A DNA stretch of 53,344 nucleotides from an uncultured Anaerolineae bacterium (GTDB lineage Bacteria; Chloroflexota; Anaerolineae; Promineifilales; Promineifilaceae), in contig CALEAD010000001.1 in NCBI GenBank assembly GCA_937943625.1, positions 1 to 53,344 on the forward strand, given 5' to 3'. The translations under genes were made by a program, and so were the position numbers. Of the stretch, positions 33,813-40,888 are shown piece by piece; positions within the stretch are counted from its first letter, which is position 1; every line of letters begins with the position of its first letter. The notes below the pieces were generated by a model. That model was not told the origin of the DNA. It did not search any database and saw nothing but the letters and a program-made list of their open reading frames with translations.

Positions 33813-34790
33813 ATGACTAAAATTGCACTCACAGGCGCGACCGGCTTCGTCGGCGGGGCGCTGGCGCGGGCATTGGCGGCGCGGGGGCATGAGATCATTG
33901 CCCTGGCACGGCCGTTGGCGCGGCGCGACCATCTGGCTGATTTGCCCATCACCTGGGTAGAAGGGGATGTGACCGACCGCAAGAGCTTGCGCGGCAAGTT
34001 TGATGGCGCGGACTGGCTGATCCACGCGGCGGGCATGTTGGGGCAGGCGGGCGTGCCGGAACGCGCTTACTTTGACCTGCACGAGCAGGGGACAAATAAC
34101 GTGCTGGCGGAGGCGGAAACGGCCGTTATCCAGCGCATTCTCCATGTCAGCAGCCCCGGCGTCCTCGGCCCGGTTAGCGGCCCACCGGCCGACGAAACCG
34201 CCCCCCTCGCCCCTTCCAACCCCTATGAACGGAGCAAAGCGGCGGCCGAGCAGGTCGCCCTGGTCTATGCGCGGGGCGGTCTGCCGGTGGTCATAGTCCG
34301 GCCGGAGTTTATCTATGGGCCTGGGGATTTACACGTGTTGGGGTTGTTTCAGGTAGTGCGTGACGGCCGTTTTTTCACCATCAGCGGCGGCCAACACACC
34401 TGCCACCCCACCTACATTGCTGACGCGGTGACAGGGATGTTGCTGGCGCTGGAGCGGGGGCGTATTGGCGAAATCTACCACGTTGCCGGGCCGGAGCCGG
34501 TCACTTTCCGCGAGTTAGGGGAGACCATTGCCGCCGCTCTCGGCGTACCACCACCCCGGCTAAATCTCTCGCGCTCCCTGGCCATGGCGGGCGCGACTGG
34601 GTTGGAACTGCTTGCCCGGCTCCTGAAAAAACGGCCGCCTCTCAGCCGTACCGGCGTTGCTTTCTTCAGCGAAAGCCGCCGCTTCTCCTGGGAAAAGGCC
34701 CACGTCGAACTTGGTTACACCCCAAACTATGATCTACCAACCGGTGTTGCGCGCACAGTGGCCTGGTATAAGGAGCAGAAGCTGCTCTAA
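33813..34790 (+). CDS. NAD(P)-dependent epimerase/dehydratase (extended SDR)
   Basis: A 325-aa Rossmann enzyme. The cofactor loop is TGATGFVGG (residues 7-15). HVSSPGV supplies the catalytic Ser near 113, and YERSK gives Tyr138 and Lys142. Later VIVRPEFIYGPGD, HPTYIADAV and YHVAGPEPVTFREL are typical of nucleotide-sugar epimerases and of complex I-like atypical SDRs. A role in nucleotide-sugar supply is likely from context. ATG follows a 9-nt type repeat (GACTACCAGA/CTACACGA) without a Shine-Dalgarno. The stop codon TAA is the beginning of the next heptad tract. Confidence 0.9.
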   Translation: MTKIALTGATGFVGGALARALAARGHEIIALARPLARRDHLADLPITWVEGDVTDRKSLRGKFDGADWLIHAAGMLGQAGVPERAYFDLHEQGTNNVLAEAETAVIQRILHVSSPGVLGPVSGPPADETAPLAPSNPYERSKAAAEQVALVYARGGLPVVIVRPEFIYGPGDLHVLGLFQVVRDGRFFTISGGQHTCHPTYIADAVTGMLLALERGRIGEIYHVAGPEPVTFRELGETIAAALGVPPPRLNLSRSLAMAGATGLELLARLLKKRPPLSRTGVAFFSESRRFSWEKAHVELGYTPNYDLPTGVARTVAWYKEQKLL

Positions 34791-34857
34791 TGGTCAATTG
34801 CCAATGGTCAACCGACCGCCGTTGACAATTGACCATTAACAATTGACCATTGACAAT
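34789..34857. repeat. Heptad tract forming a long inverted repeat
   Basis: Units AATGGTC, AATTGCC, AATGGTC, AACCGAC on the left and TGACAAT, TGACCAT, TAACAAT, TGACCAT, TGACAAT on the right. The two halves are nearly complementary (about 21 of 23 bases) and could fold into a long hairpin between the two genes. Confidence 0.85.
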
Positions 34858-34862
34858 TTTTT

Positions 34863-35630
34863 ATGTTAATTTCTTTCTCTATCAAATCTCTCTACGTGCT
34901 GGCGCTGGCCGAGGGGGAGGGGGTAGGCACGGCGTATGAATACTACGCCAAACGGCTGGTGCTGGGGCGCTGGCTGAAGCAGATTGGCCGACCGCAGCGG
35001 ATGCTGGTGGCTGGTCTGCCGCAGAAATATGGCAGCAGCCTGGACTTTTTGCTGTTGGCGGAAGAGTTGGGGGCAGAGGTGACGGTGGCTGATGAACGGC
35101 CGTTTGCCCTGGACAAGCTCCAATCCTCCCTGGCAGCGGCGCGGGCAGTTGGCCGGCTAACGGCCGTTTTCCCCTCCACCTGTCTGGTTGCCAACCTGGC
35201 CGGGCTGAGCGAAGTAGATGGCCCCTTCGACCTGTGCCTTTCTGCCGAGACGGTACAACGCATACCCTTTGCTGACCGCCCGCGTTATGTAGCGCGACTG
35301 CAAGAATTGGCAACGGCCGTTGCTTTGTTCGCGCCCAACGAAGACAATCCTGCCCACACCCACATCAGCGGCCTCGACGGCCTTACCCTCGCCGAACTCC
35401 GCTCCCTTTTCTCTTCCGTTCCCTCGCTCCTTCGTTCCGGTTATATTGATATGCCTCCCTTCCCCCCGGGCATCATCCGCAGCGAGGAGCAGCGGGCGCA
35501 GGCCAGCAGCGGCAGGCTAGAAGCGTTTGCCATGTGGGGCTTGGGCTACTATGCCCGCGCTGAGAAGCTGCTGCCAACGGCCGTGCGCCGCCGCCAATCG
35601 CACATTGTATATGTGCTTGTAAGTGGGTAG
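34863..35630 (+). CDS. Methyltransferase-like protein of uncertain function
   Basis: A 255-aa soluble protein. RMLVAGLPQKYGSSLDFLLLAEELGAEVTVAD (residues 46-77) has the strand-loop-helix-strand-acid pattern of class I methyltransferase motifs I and II, but lacks the glycine-rich GxGxG. FDLCLSAETVQRIP resembles motif IV. SAM binding is therefore uncertain. Start ATG 34863 directly follows a heptad repeat and a T-run. It is the last plus-strand gene of the glycan block and converges on aceK. Confidence 0.6.
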   Translation: MLISFSIKSLYVLALAEGEGVGTAYEYYAKRLVLGRWLKQIGRPQRMLVAGLPQKYGSSLDFLLLAEELGAEVTVADERPFALDKLQSSLAAARAVGRLTAVFPSTCLVANLAGLSEVDGPFDLCLSAETVQRIPFADRPRYVARLQELATAVALFAPNEDNPAHTHISGLDGLTLAELRSLFSSVPSLLRSGYIDMPPFPPGIIRSEEQRAQASSGRLEAFAMWGLGYYARAEKLLPTAVRRRQSHIVYVLVSG

Positions 35631-35636
35631 GATGTT

Positions 35637-35716
35637 AAGTTTGTTGGTTTGTTAGTTTGTTAGCTACACCAACCAACCATCCAACTAACCAACCAACTAA
35701 CCAACCAACCATCCAT
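35637..35716. repeat. TTGG/CCAAC inverted-repeat region between convergent genes
   Basis: GTTTGTTGG-type sequence followed by many CCAAC units in the gap between convergent genes. The two halves can partly pair, which suggests a bidirectional transcript end. Confidence 0.7.
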
Positions 35717-35724
35717 CCAACATT

Positions 35725-37470
35725 TCACCGGCGCAATCGCCTTTCGGCAGAGTAAGGGAAAAAGTGAACGATTTCCCCCTGGCGATGGCGCTGCTGGTAA
35801 GTGCGCCAGAATTCAACATCCAGCAAGTCGGCATGGTGCGCCATAAACACCTGGCGCAACACCCCCTGAAAGCCCAAAAAGCGCTCAAATTCCTGGGGGA
35901 ACACATCCTGCTCTTCCACGTTAAACCAGGGTGTGGCAGCCAGTTCGTCTTCATCATGGCGTGCTACCGGCAGTTTGCGAAAACGGCAATCAGTTAACCA
36001 GGTTAGCTCATCATAATCATAGAAAACTACCCGGCCGTGTCGCGTAACGCCAAAATTCTTCAACCACAAATCACCGGGGAAAATATTTGTCGCCGCCAGG
36101 TCTTTAATGGCGTTGCCGTATTCAATAATGGCCGCTTTTGCCGCCTCTTCCCCTGCTTCACAAATGTAGATGTTTAGCGGCGTGACCCGCCTTTCCACAT
36201 AGGCGTGCTTGATAATCACGTCCGCATCCATTAGCGTAATGGTTTGCGCAGCTACTGCCTGTAGCTCCGCCAGCAATTCAGCGGAGAAGCGGTCACGGCG
36301 GAATTTGAGGTGCTCAAACTCCTGGGCGTCAATCAGGCGTCCGGCGCGGTCCAGGCGAAACACCAGCCGGTATTTTTGCCGCACCTCTTGCCGCGTGGTG
36401 TGCTTGGGGTAGGCAAAGCGGTCTTTAATCACTTTGAAGACCAGGTCGTAATCGGGCATGGTGAAAACCGTCATCACCATCCCCTTTTCCCCCTGGGCAA
36501 TTTCGAACTGCTCCCGTGACGTGGCCATGTGTTGCAGCATGTCGCGGTAAAGGGTGGTTTTGCCGTGCTTGTTATAGCCCAGGGAGATGTATAGCTCGGC
36601 GATGCGTTTACGCGGCATGATGGTGCGCAGGAAGAGGATGAGATCATACGGCCGTTTCACGTCCACGTGAAAATAAGAGTGGGCAAAGCTAAACAAGATG
36701 CTTACCTCATCTTCTGTCAGCAGCACGGCGTCTACCACCACCCCGGCGGGTGTATTCAGCAAGGCCAGCACCAGGGGAATAGCGTGCGTGCCGCTATGCA
36801 GCCGCCCCACCAGATAAGCCGCCTTGCCGCGATAAAATACAGGTCGCACCATCTCAATCAGGCGCGCTACGCGCAGCGCACCAATTTTGCTGAGATGCTT
36901 TTCAATCAAGGCAGAAGCCAGCGCGATGTCTTGCTCCAGGTCGGCGTAAGGCACAGCAAAAGCATAATCTTGTAAAATGCGCCGCAGCTGCGTGGCAATG
37001 GTGTCGGCGCGCTCATAGACCGTACAGACCGGCTCTACCTGTGTAGGCGGAACGTCGAAGTCGGTGTCCACAAACTCGATATCGGGATCAACGCCCACTG
37101 TGGCAAAAATGCGCCGCGTCAGGGAGTTATAGAAGGTTTCTGCCAGCTCCCAGTCGCCGCGACCGGCGATCAGGCCAGAGTAGACGGCCTTCAGGCTGGC
37201 CCAAACCAGCTTCTGCTCCACCCGTTCGCCCAGCAGCTCGCGAATTTGTGCAACGGCCGTGTTTACCACCCTGTTATATAGCTCCAGCCGTTCGGCGGCG
37301 TCAGCCTGTGCGCCCGCCCAATCTTGCTGCTCAAAGCGCACCCTGGCGCGTTGCGTGATGGTGGTGAACTGCTGCTGATAGGACTCGAACGCCTGGCAGA
37401 TGAGCGTTGCCCCCAGGTTGGCCAGGCGGCTGATGGTCAGTGGTTTGTGTTCGACAAGAATTGTTGACAT
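35725..37470 (-). CDS. aceK: Isocitrate dehydrogenase kinase/phosphatase
   Basis: A 581-aa bifunctional enzyme that inactivates and reactivates isocitrate dehydrogenase by reversible phosphorylation, so controlling flux into the glyoxylate bypass. Full-length, with strong family landmarks: LGYNKHGKTTLYRD, GMVMTVFTMPDYDLVFKVIKD (nucleotide-binding part), YVERRVTPLNIYI, and the catalytic block NIFPGDLWLKNFGVTRHGRV followed by VFYDYDE. Start ATG 37470 matches the family N-terminus; the open frame upstream lies in intergenic repeats. No Shine-Dalgarno. Neither aceA nor aceB is adjacent, unlike the enterobacterial aceBAK operon. It contains only two octamer palindromes. Confidence 0.95.
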   Translation of the reverse strand: MSTILVEHKPLTISRLANLGATLICQAFESYQQQFTTITQRARVRFEQQDWAGAQADAAERLELYNRVVNTAVAQIRELLGERVEQKLVWASLKAVYSGLIAGRGDWELAETFYNSLTRRIFATVGVDPDIEFVDTDFDVPPTQVEPVCTVYERADTIATQLRRILQDYAFAVPYADLEQDIALASALIEKHLSKIGALRVARLIEMVRPVFYRGKAAYLVGRLHSGTHAIPLVLALLNTPAGVVVDAVLLTEDEVSILFSFAHSYFHVDVKRPYDLILFLRTIMPRKRIAELYISLGYNKHGKTTLYRDMLQHMATSREQFEIAQGEKGMVMTVFTMPDYDLVFKVIKDRFAYPKHTTRQEVRQKYRLVFRLDRAGRLIDAQEFEHLKFRRDRFSAELLAELQAVAAQTITLMDADVIIKHAYVERRVTPLNIYICEAGEEAAKAAIIEYGNAIKDLAATNIFPGDLWLKNFGVTRHGRVVFYDYDELTWLTDCRFRKLPVARHDEDELAATPWFNVEEQDVFPQEFERFLGFQGVLRQVFMAHHADLLDVEFWRTYQQRHRQGEIVHFFPYSAERRLRR

Positions 37471-37553
37471 AAAAAGTGCCCGTGACTGGTTCCTGACCGC
37501 CGACAACTGACCGCAGGCCGCCATACTGGAGACGAGTCATACGTTGCTGTCTG

Positions 37554-37592
37554 CGGTCGGCGGTCAAATTTGTCGAGATCATTTGAACTATG
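37554..37592. repeat. Intergenic repeat, CGGTCGGCGGTCAAATTTGT family
   Basis: Full copy with CAAATTTGT, GAGATC and ATTTGAACTATG, upstream of aceK and panB. Nearby heptads of AATTTCC/AACCGCC type continue to about 37632. Confidence 0.8.
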
Positions 37593-37667
37593 CGCTAATT
37601 TCCAACCGCCAAATCTCCAATTTCCTACCGCCATAGTGTAACAAAACCCACCAGCGCTCTCCAACAA

Positions 37668-37696
37668 TTTACAAAGTGGCCTATTTCAGGTACGCT
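37668..37696 (+). promoter_or_regulatory. Candidate promoter for panB
   Basis: TTTACA (37668-37673), 17-base spacer, TACGCT (37691-37696). The -10 is weak. An octamer palindrome lies between it and the ribosome-binding site. Confidence 0.35.
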
Positions 37697-37757
37697 AGAG
37701 AGGTAGCGATGACGGCCAACGGCCGTTCTTCCCCACTATTCACAAGGAGCTAAACCC

Positions 37758-38612
37758 ATGTCTGAGCGCAAGAAAGTGACCTTACCTATTCTGTTTGAGA
37801 AGGTCGCCAATGGTGAACCCATCACCTGGCTGACCTGTTACGACTACCCGACCGCCTACTTTCAGGACAGGGCCGGCGTAGACATGATTCTGGTGGGTGA
37901 CAGCCTGGGCATGACGATGCTGGGCTACGACAGCACCCTGCCCGTCACCATGAACGACATGATCCGCCATACGCAGGCAGTGCGGCGCGGCGCCCCCAAC
38001 GTCTTCCTTATTGGCGATATGCCCTATATGAGCTATCAGGCGAGCGATGAAACGGCCGTGCTCAACGCTGGTCGCTTCATGGCCGAAGCTGGCTGCGACG
38101 CCATCAAGCTCGAAGGGGGGCGCGAGATGGCGCCCCGCATTGCCGCCATCACCGCGGCGGGCATTCCTGCCTTTGGTCACCTGGGACTCACACCACAAAG
38201 CGCCAGTGCCCTCGGCGGCTTTCGCTTGCAGGGAAAATCTGCCCTCCAGGCGAAGAAAATTGTCGAAGACGCCAAAATTTTGGAAGAAGCGGGCGCTGTT
38301 GGCGTGCTGCTAGAGCTTGTCCCAGACCGTGTTTGCCAGCTTATCACCGAACGTGCCGAGGGCTGCATCATCATGAGCCTTGGTTCCGGCCCCCACGCAC
38401 ATGGCCAGCTGCTCATTTACCACGATCTGTTTGGCCTCTACCCCAAGTTTACGCCGCGCATGGCCAAGGTGTATGGCAACGCCGGTGAGGTTATCCAGAA
38501 TGGCCTCATTCAGTATGTGCATGAGGTGCAAAACAGGCAGTTCCCCGAACCCAAAAATTACTTTGGCATGAAAGATGCCGAATATGAAGAGCTGGTCAGG
38601 CTGTTGGCGTAG
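37758..38612 (+). CDS. panB: 3-methyl-2-oxobutanoate hydroxymethyltransferase (ketopantoate synthesis)
   Basis: A 284-aa TIM-barrel enzyme that forms ketopantoate from 2-oxoisovalerate and methylene-tetrahydrofolate. The metal and catalytic residues of the family are present: VGDSLG (Asp48), IGDMP (Asp87), KLEGG (Glu119) and LELVP (Glu186), plus GHLGLTPQS. The loop that is usually IGIGAG reads MSLGSG and is followed by GPHAHGQLLIYHD, so it is a somewhat divergent member. Start: AAGGAG seven to eight bases before ATG. No panC or panD is adjacent; instead an unrecognised 422-aa gene follows, so a related C1-transfer reaction on another 2-oxoacid is possible. Confidence 0.9.
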   Translation: MSERKKVTLPILFEKVANGEPITWLTCYDYPTAYFQDRAGVDMILVGDSLGMTMLGYDSTLPVTMNDMIRHTQAVRRGAPNVFLIGDMPYMSYQASDETAVLNAGRFMAEAGCDAIKLEGGREMAPRIAAITAAGIPAFGHLGLTPQSASALGGFRLQGKSALQAKKIVEDAKILEEAGAVGVLLELVPDRVCQLITERAEGCIIMSLGSGPHAHGQLLIYHDLFGLYPKFTPRMAKVYGNAGEVIQNGLIQYVHEVQNRQFPEPKNYFGMKDAEYEELVRLLA

Positions 38613-38640
38613 CAAGGCCAGTTTACCAAGCCTGCGCGCA

Positions 38641-38658
38641 CCAGGTTTGGCAACCTGG
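38641..38658. repeat. Hairpin CCAGGTT-TGGC-AACCTGG after panB
   Basis: A perfect 7-bp stem 29 nt after the panB stop. It belongs to the TTTGGCAAA-core hairpin family also seen at 40066, 46898 and 46965. No U-run follows. Confidence 0.6.
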
Positions 38659-38724
38659 GCCACATCTACAACCATCCGCAGTCGGCCGGCGGCGGTCTGC
38701 GGTCATTTAAGAAGGAGATTTTTT

Positions 38725-39993
38725 ATGACAACTGATTTGCGCCAAAAATTACGTATTCCTGTTGACCGGCTGGAGGCGCTGAATGAAGTCTTGCTCAACC
38801 CAGATATGCGCGTGGTGAATGACGTGCTGGCTGTGGTGAGCAAGTTCGGCACACCCGAAGAAATTAATGCCAAAGCGGCTGAAGCAGGCAAGGTGGAAAA
38901 TCTGCTGCGCAAGGTGGAGGCGATTAAGCCGGAATACCTGGCTGACTTGCACTGGCTGATGGAGCAGCGCGACAGGCGCGCCTTTATCAGCGTAGCCGAC
39001 TACCGGCGCAAGGTGCTGGGGCCAAAGGCGGATGAGATGCGCTTTGCCGATGAGTTTGCCGTGACGCTGGAGGTTAGCGCGCTGCAATACTTCCCCTGGC
39101 TCATCACGGCCGTTGAGCAGGCCATTGCTAATCAAACCCTGGTACCCGGCCGTTTCATCCGCGTGCGCAAGATGAAAGAACAAGAAGCAGATGGCGATCT
39201 GCCCGCTGTGGCAGCGGCGCTGAAAATCATCGGCGCCAGTTACGTAGACACGCTGGATACCAAAGGCACAGATGGTTCCAACGTGCACCTGGGCGGCCCG
39301 GCGACCATTACCGGCTACTTTGGCGGCGTAGGGCAGCCAAACCACTACCCGCTCAAATGGTTAGAGGAGTACCTTTACTACTACACCAACTATGGCATCC
39401 AGCAGGTTCTCAACATCAACCCCGGCACGGTGCTGGTAGGCTATCTGCTGCATCGCCTGGGCGTGGACATTGAGTTTAAGATTTCCGTGTTTATGGGCAA
39501 CGACAACCCCTACGCGGCGCTCTGGACGCTGATTGGCGCCAAGCTCTTTGCCCGCCCGGATGGCACCTCCCCACTGATTGGCTTCAACTGGAGCAACTCG
39601 GTGAACAACGAGACGATGGAGATTACGGCGCAATTCCGCCGCGCGCTGGGCTTTGAGGAGGTGGTGCGCTTTGAGCATCACATCACAGAGACGTGGAAGA
39701 GCATTGTGCGCCAGCCGTACAATCGGCGCGATGAGCTGCTGGAGTTAGCCAGCCACGTGGCGAACATTTCCGCCAAGCATGAAGGGGGCGACCCGGAGGT
39801 TGAGCAGACGCGCGAGCATCCTTCTGACATTTTGGACTACTTCCGCGACAAGGAGGAAATCATCGCCGCGGGAGATTGGGCGCACCTGGAACGCAACTTT
39901 TTGGATAAGGTGGCGGCGTGCGACAAGACGGCCTGGGCGCTGACGGAGCGTGGACTTTCTTTTGTGGCGGCGCAGCATTTGCACGCAGCCTGA
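38725..39993 (+). CDS. Conserved-looking soluble protein of unknown function
   Basis: A 422-aa protein without membrane segments or signal peptide; I cannot assign a family. Ordered motifs suggest an enzyme: LDTKGTDGSNVHLGGPATITGYF (residues 178-200), QVLNINPGTVLVGYLLHRLG, a FNWSNSVNNETMEIT stretch and FEHHITETWKSIVRQPY, rich in His, Asn and acidic residues. The start is well supported by GAAGGAG seven bases before ATG. It follows panB by 112 nt, in the same direction, across a hairpin and GGCGGTC repeats, so co-transcription is likely but not certain. It might act on a product or substrate of the PanB-like enzyme. Confidence 0.75.
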   Translation: MTTDLRQKLRIPVDRLEALNEVLLNPDMRVVNDVLAVVSKFGTPEEINAKAAEAGKVENLLRKVEAIKPEYLADLHWLMEQRDRRAFISVADYRRKVLGPKADEMRFADEFAVTLEVSALQYFPWLITAVEQAIANQTLVPGRFIRVRKMKEQEADGDLPAVAAALKIIGASYVDTLDTKGTDGSNVHLGGPATITGYFGGVGQPNHYPLKWLEEYLYYYTNYGIQQVLNINPGTVLVGYLLHRLGVDIEFKISVFMGNDNPYAALWTLIGAKLFARPDGTSPLIGFNWSNSVNNETMEITAQFRRALGFEEVVRFEHHITETWKSIVRQPYNRRDELLELASHVANISAKHEGGDPEVEQTREHPSDILDYFRDKEEIIAAGDWAHLERNFLDKVAACDKTAWALTERGLSFVAAQHLHAA

Positions 39994-40065
39994 TGGTGTG
40001 AAATCGGCAACCTGTAACCTGTAACGGCCGTCTGGCGAAATTTGTGCTGACCGCTGGCGCCGTAA

Positions 40066-40085
40066 CGCGATTTGGCAAAATCGCG
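40066..40085. terminator. Hairpin between convergent genes
   Basis: A perfect 8-bp stem (CGCGATTT / AAATCGCG, loop GGCA) in the gap between convergent genes ending at 39993 and 40161. There is no U-run on either strand, so it may be a repeat hairpin rather than a classic terminator. Confidence 0.45.
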
Positions 40086-40160
40086 CGACCCTGGCAGTCA
40101 GCAAAAATGCCCTTGCCCAGCAGTTTACAAGTACGGGCATGACGCTTGGTGCGGCACGCT

Positions 40161-40811
40161 TTACGCGCGACTCCGGCGGGTGGTGATGAGGCCCACAATG
40201 CCCAGAAGGATGAAGATAAAGCCGACGAGGAGCAGCAGGTTGCTGACCATGCTGCTAGCACCGGCGCTACTGCTGAGGGGGACGGCAGTGGGCACGGGGG
40301 TGGCAGGTGCGCTGGTTGGCGGCGCAGCGTTTGCGGCGCCGGTTGTTTCGGGCGTGGTTGCTTCTGCGGAACCAGCTATCTGTCTGGGCAGAACGGGTAT
40401 GTAGCGCGTGTTGTTGCCGCCCGCACTGCCTGTTTCTTCTGGCGGTGTGGTAGCTACTTGGAGGGGGCCTGTGCTGCTTAACGGCGTGACGGTGGGTGCA
40501 ACGGCCGTACTCGTTGCTATTATCACTGTGGCGGGAACGGCCGTGCCCGTGGCAGCCATAGCCGTGGCCGTGGTCGCTGCAACCGTCTCTGTGAGTGGGA
40601 TGTCGGTGGGTGCAGGTTCTGGGGGGGGCGCACCTGGTGTGGCGGTAGGAGAGGGCGCACCCGACGTAGGGGTGGGCGTGGCTGAAGCTGGCGTAGGCGT
40701 GCGTGTAGGAATGGTCGCCTGGGCGGCGGCGCGCCTGTCCCAGTTCAGTGCGGCATAAACGGCCGTCAGGCTAATGAGTAGAAAGAGGGTGAAGAGTTGT
40801 CTTTTGCGCAT
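40161..40811 (-). CDS. Exported Thr/Pro/Ala-rich protein with C-terminal membrane anchor
   Basis: A 216-aa low-complexity surface protein. The N-terminal hydrophobic segment (residues about 6-20) is followed by NWDRRAAAQA, a likely signal cleavage region. A long stretch of Thr, Pro and Ala (TPTPASATPTPTSG and similar) would be extended and a good O-glycosylation target. Near the end, SNLLLLVGFIFILLGIVGL and a TTRRSRA tail form a membrane anchor with positive-inside charges. ATG 40811 is preferred; upstream in-frame sequence is heptad-encoded. It lies downstream of the DUF4012 gene on the same strand. No enzymatic role is suggested. Confidence 0.7.
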   Translation of the reverse strand: MRKRQLFTLFLLISLTAVYAALNWDRRAAAQATIPTRTPTPASATPTPTSGAPSPTATPGAPPPEPAPTDIPLTETVAATTATAMAATGTAVPATVIIATSTAVAPTVTPLSSTGPLQVATTPPEETGSAGGNNTRYIPVLPRQIAGSAEATTPETTGAANAAPPTSAPATPVPTAVPLSSSAGASSMVSNLLLLVGFIFILLGIVGLITTRRSRA

Positions 40812-40888
40812 AGTTGAGGCTGGAGATTGGAAATTGGAGATCGGTTCGTCTCCAGTCTCCAATCGCTAATTGCTGATCGTCACTAGCT

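Noticed and set aside
37471..37524. N-terminal extension of AceK
   Set aside because: The extra codons lie in intergenic repeat DNA and do not match the family N-terminus.
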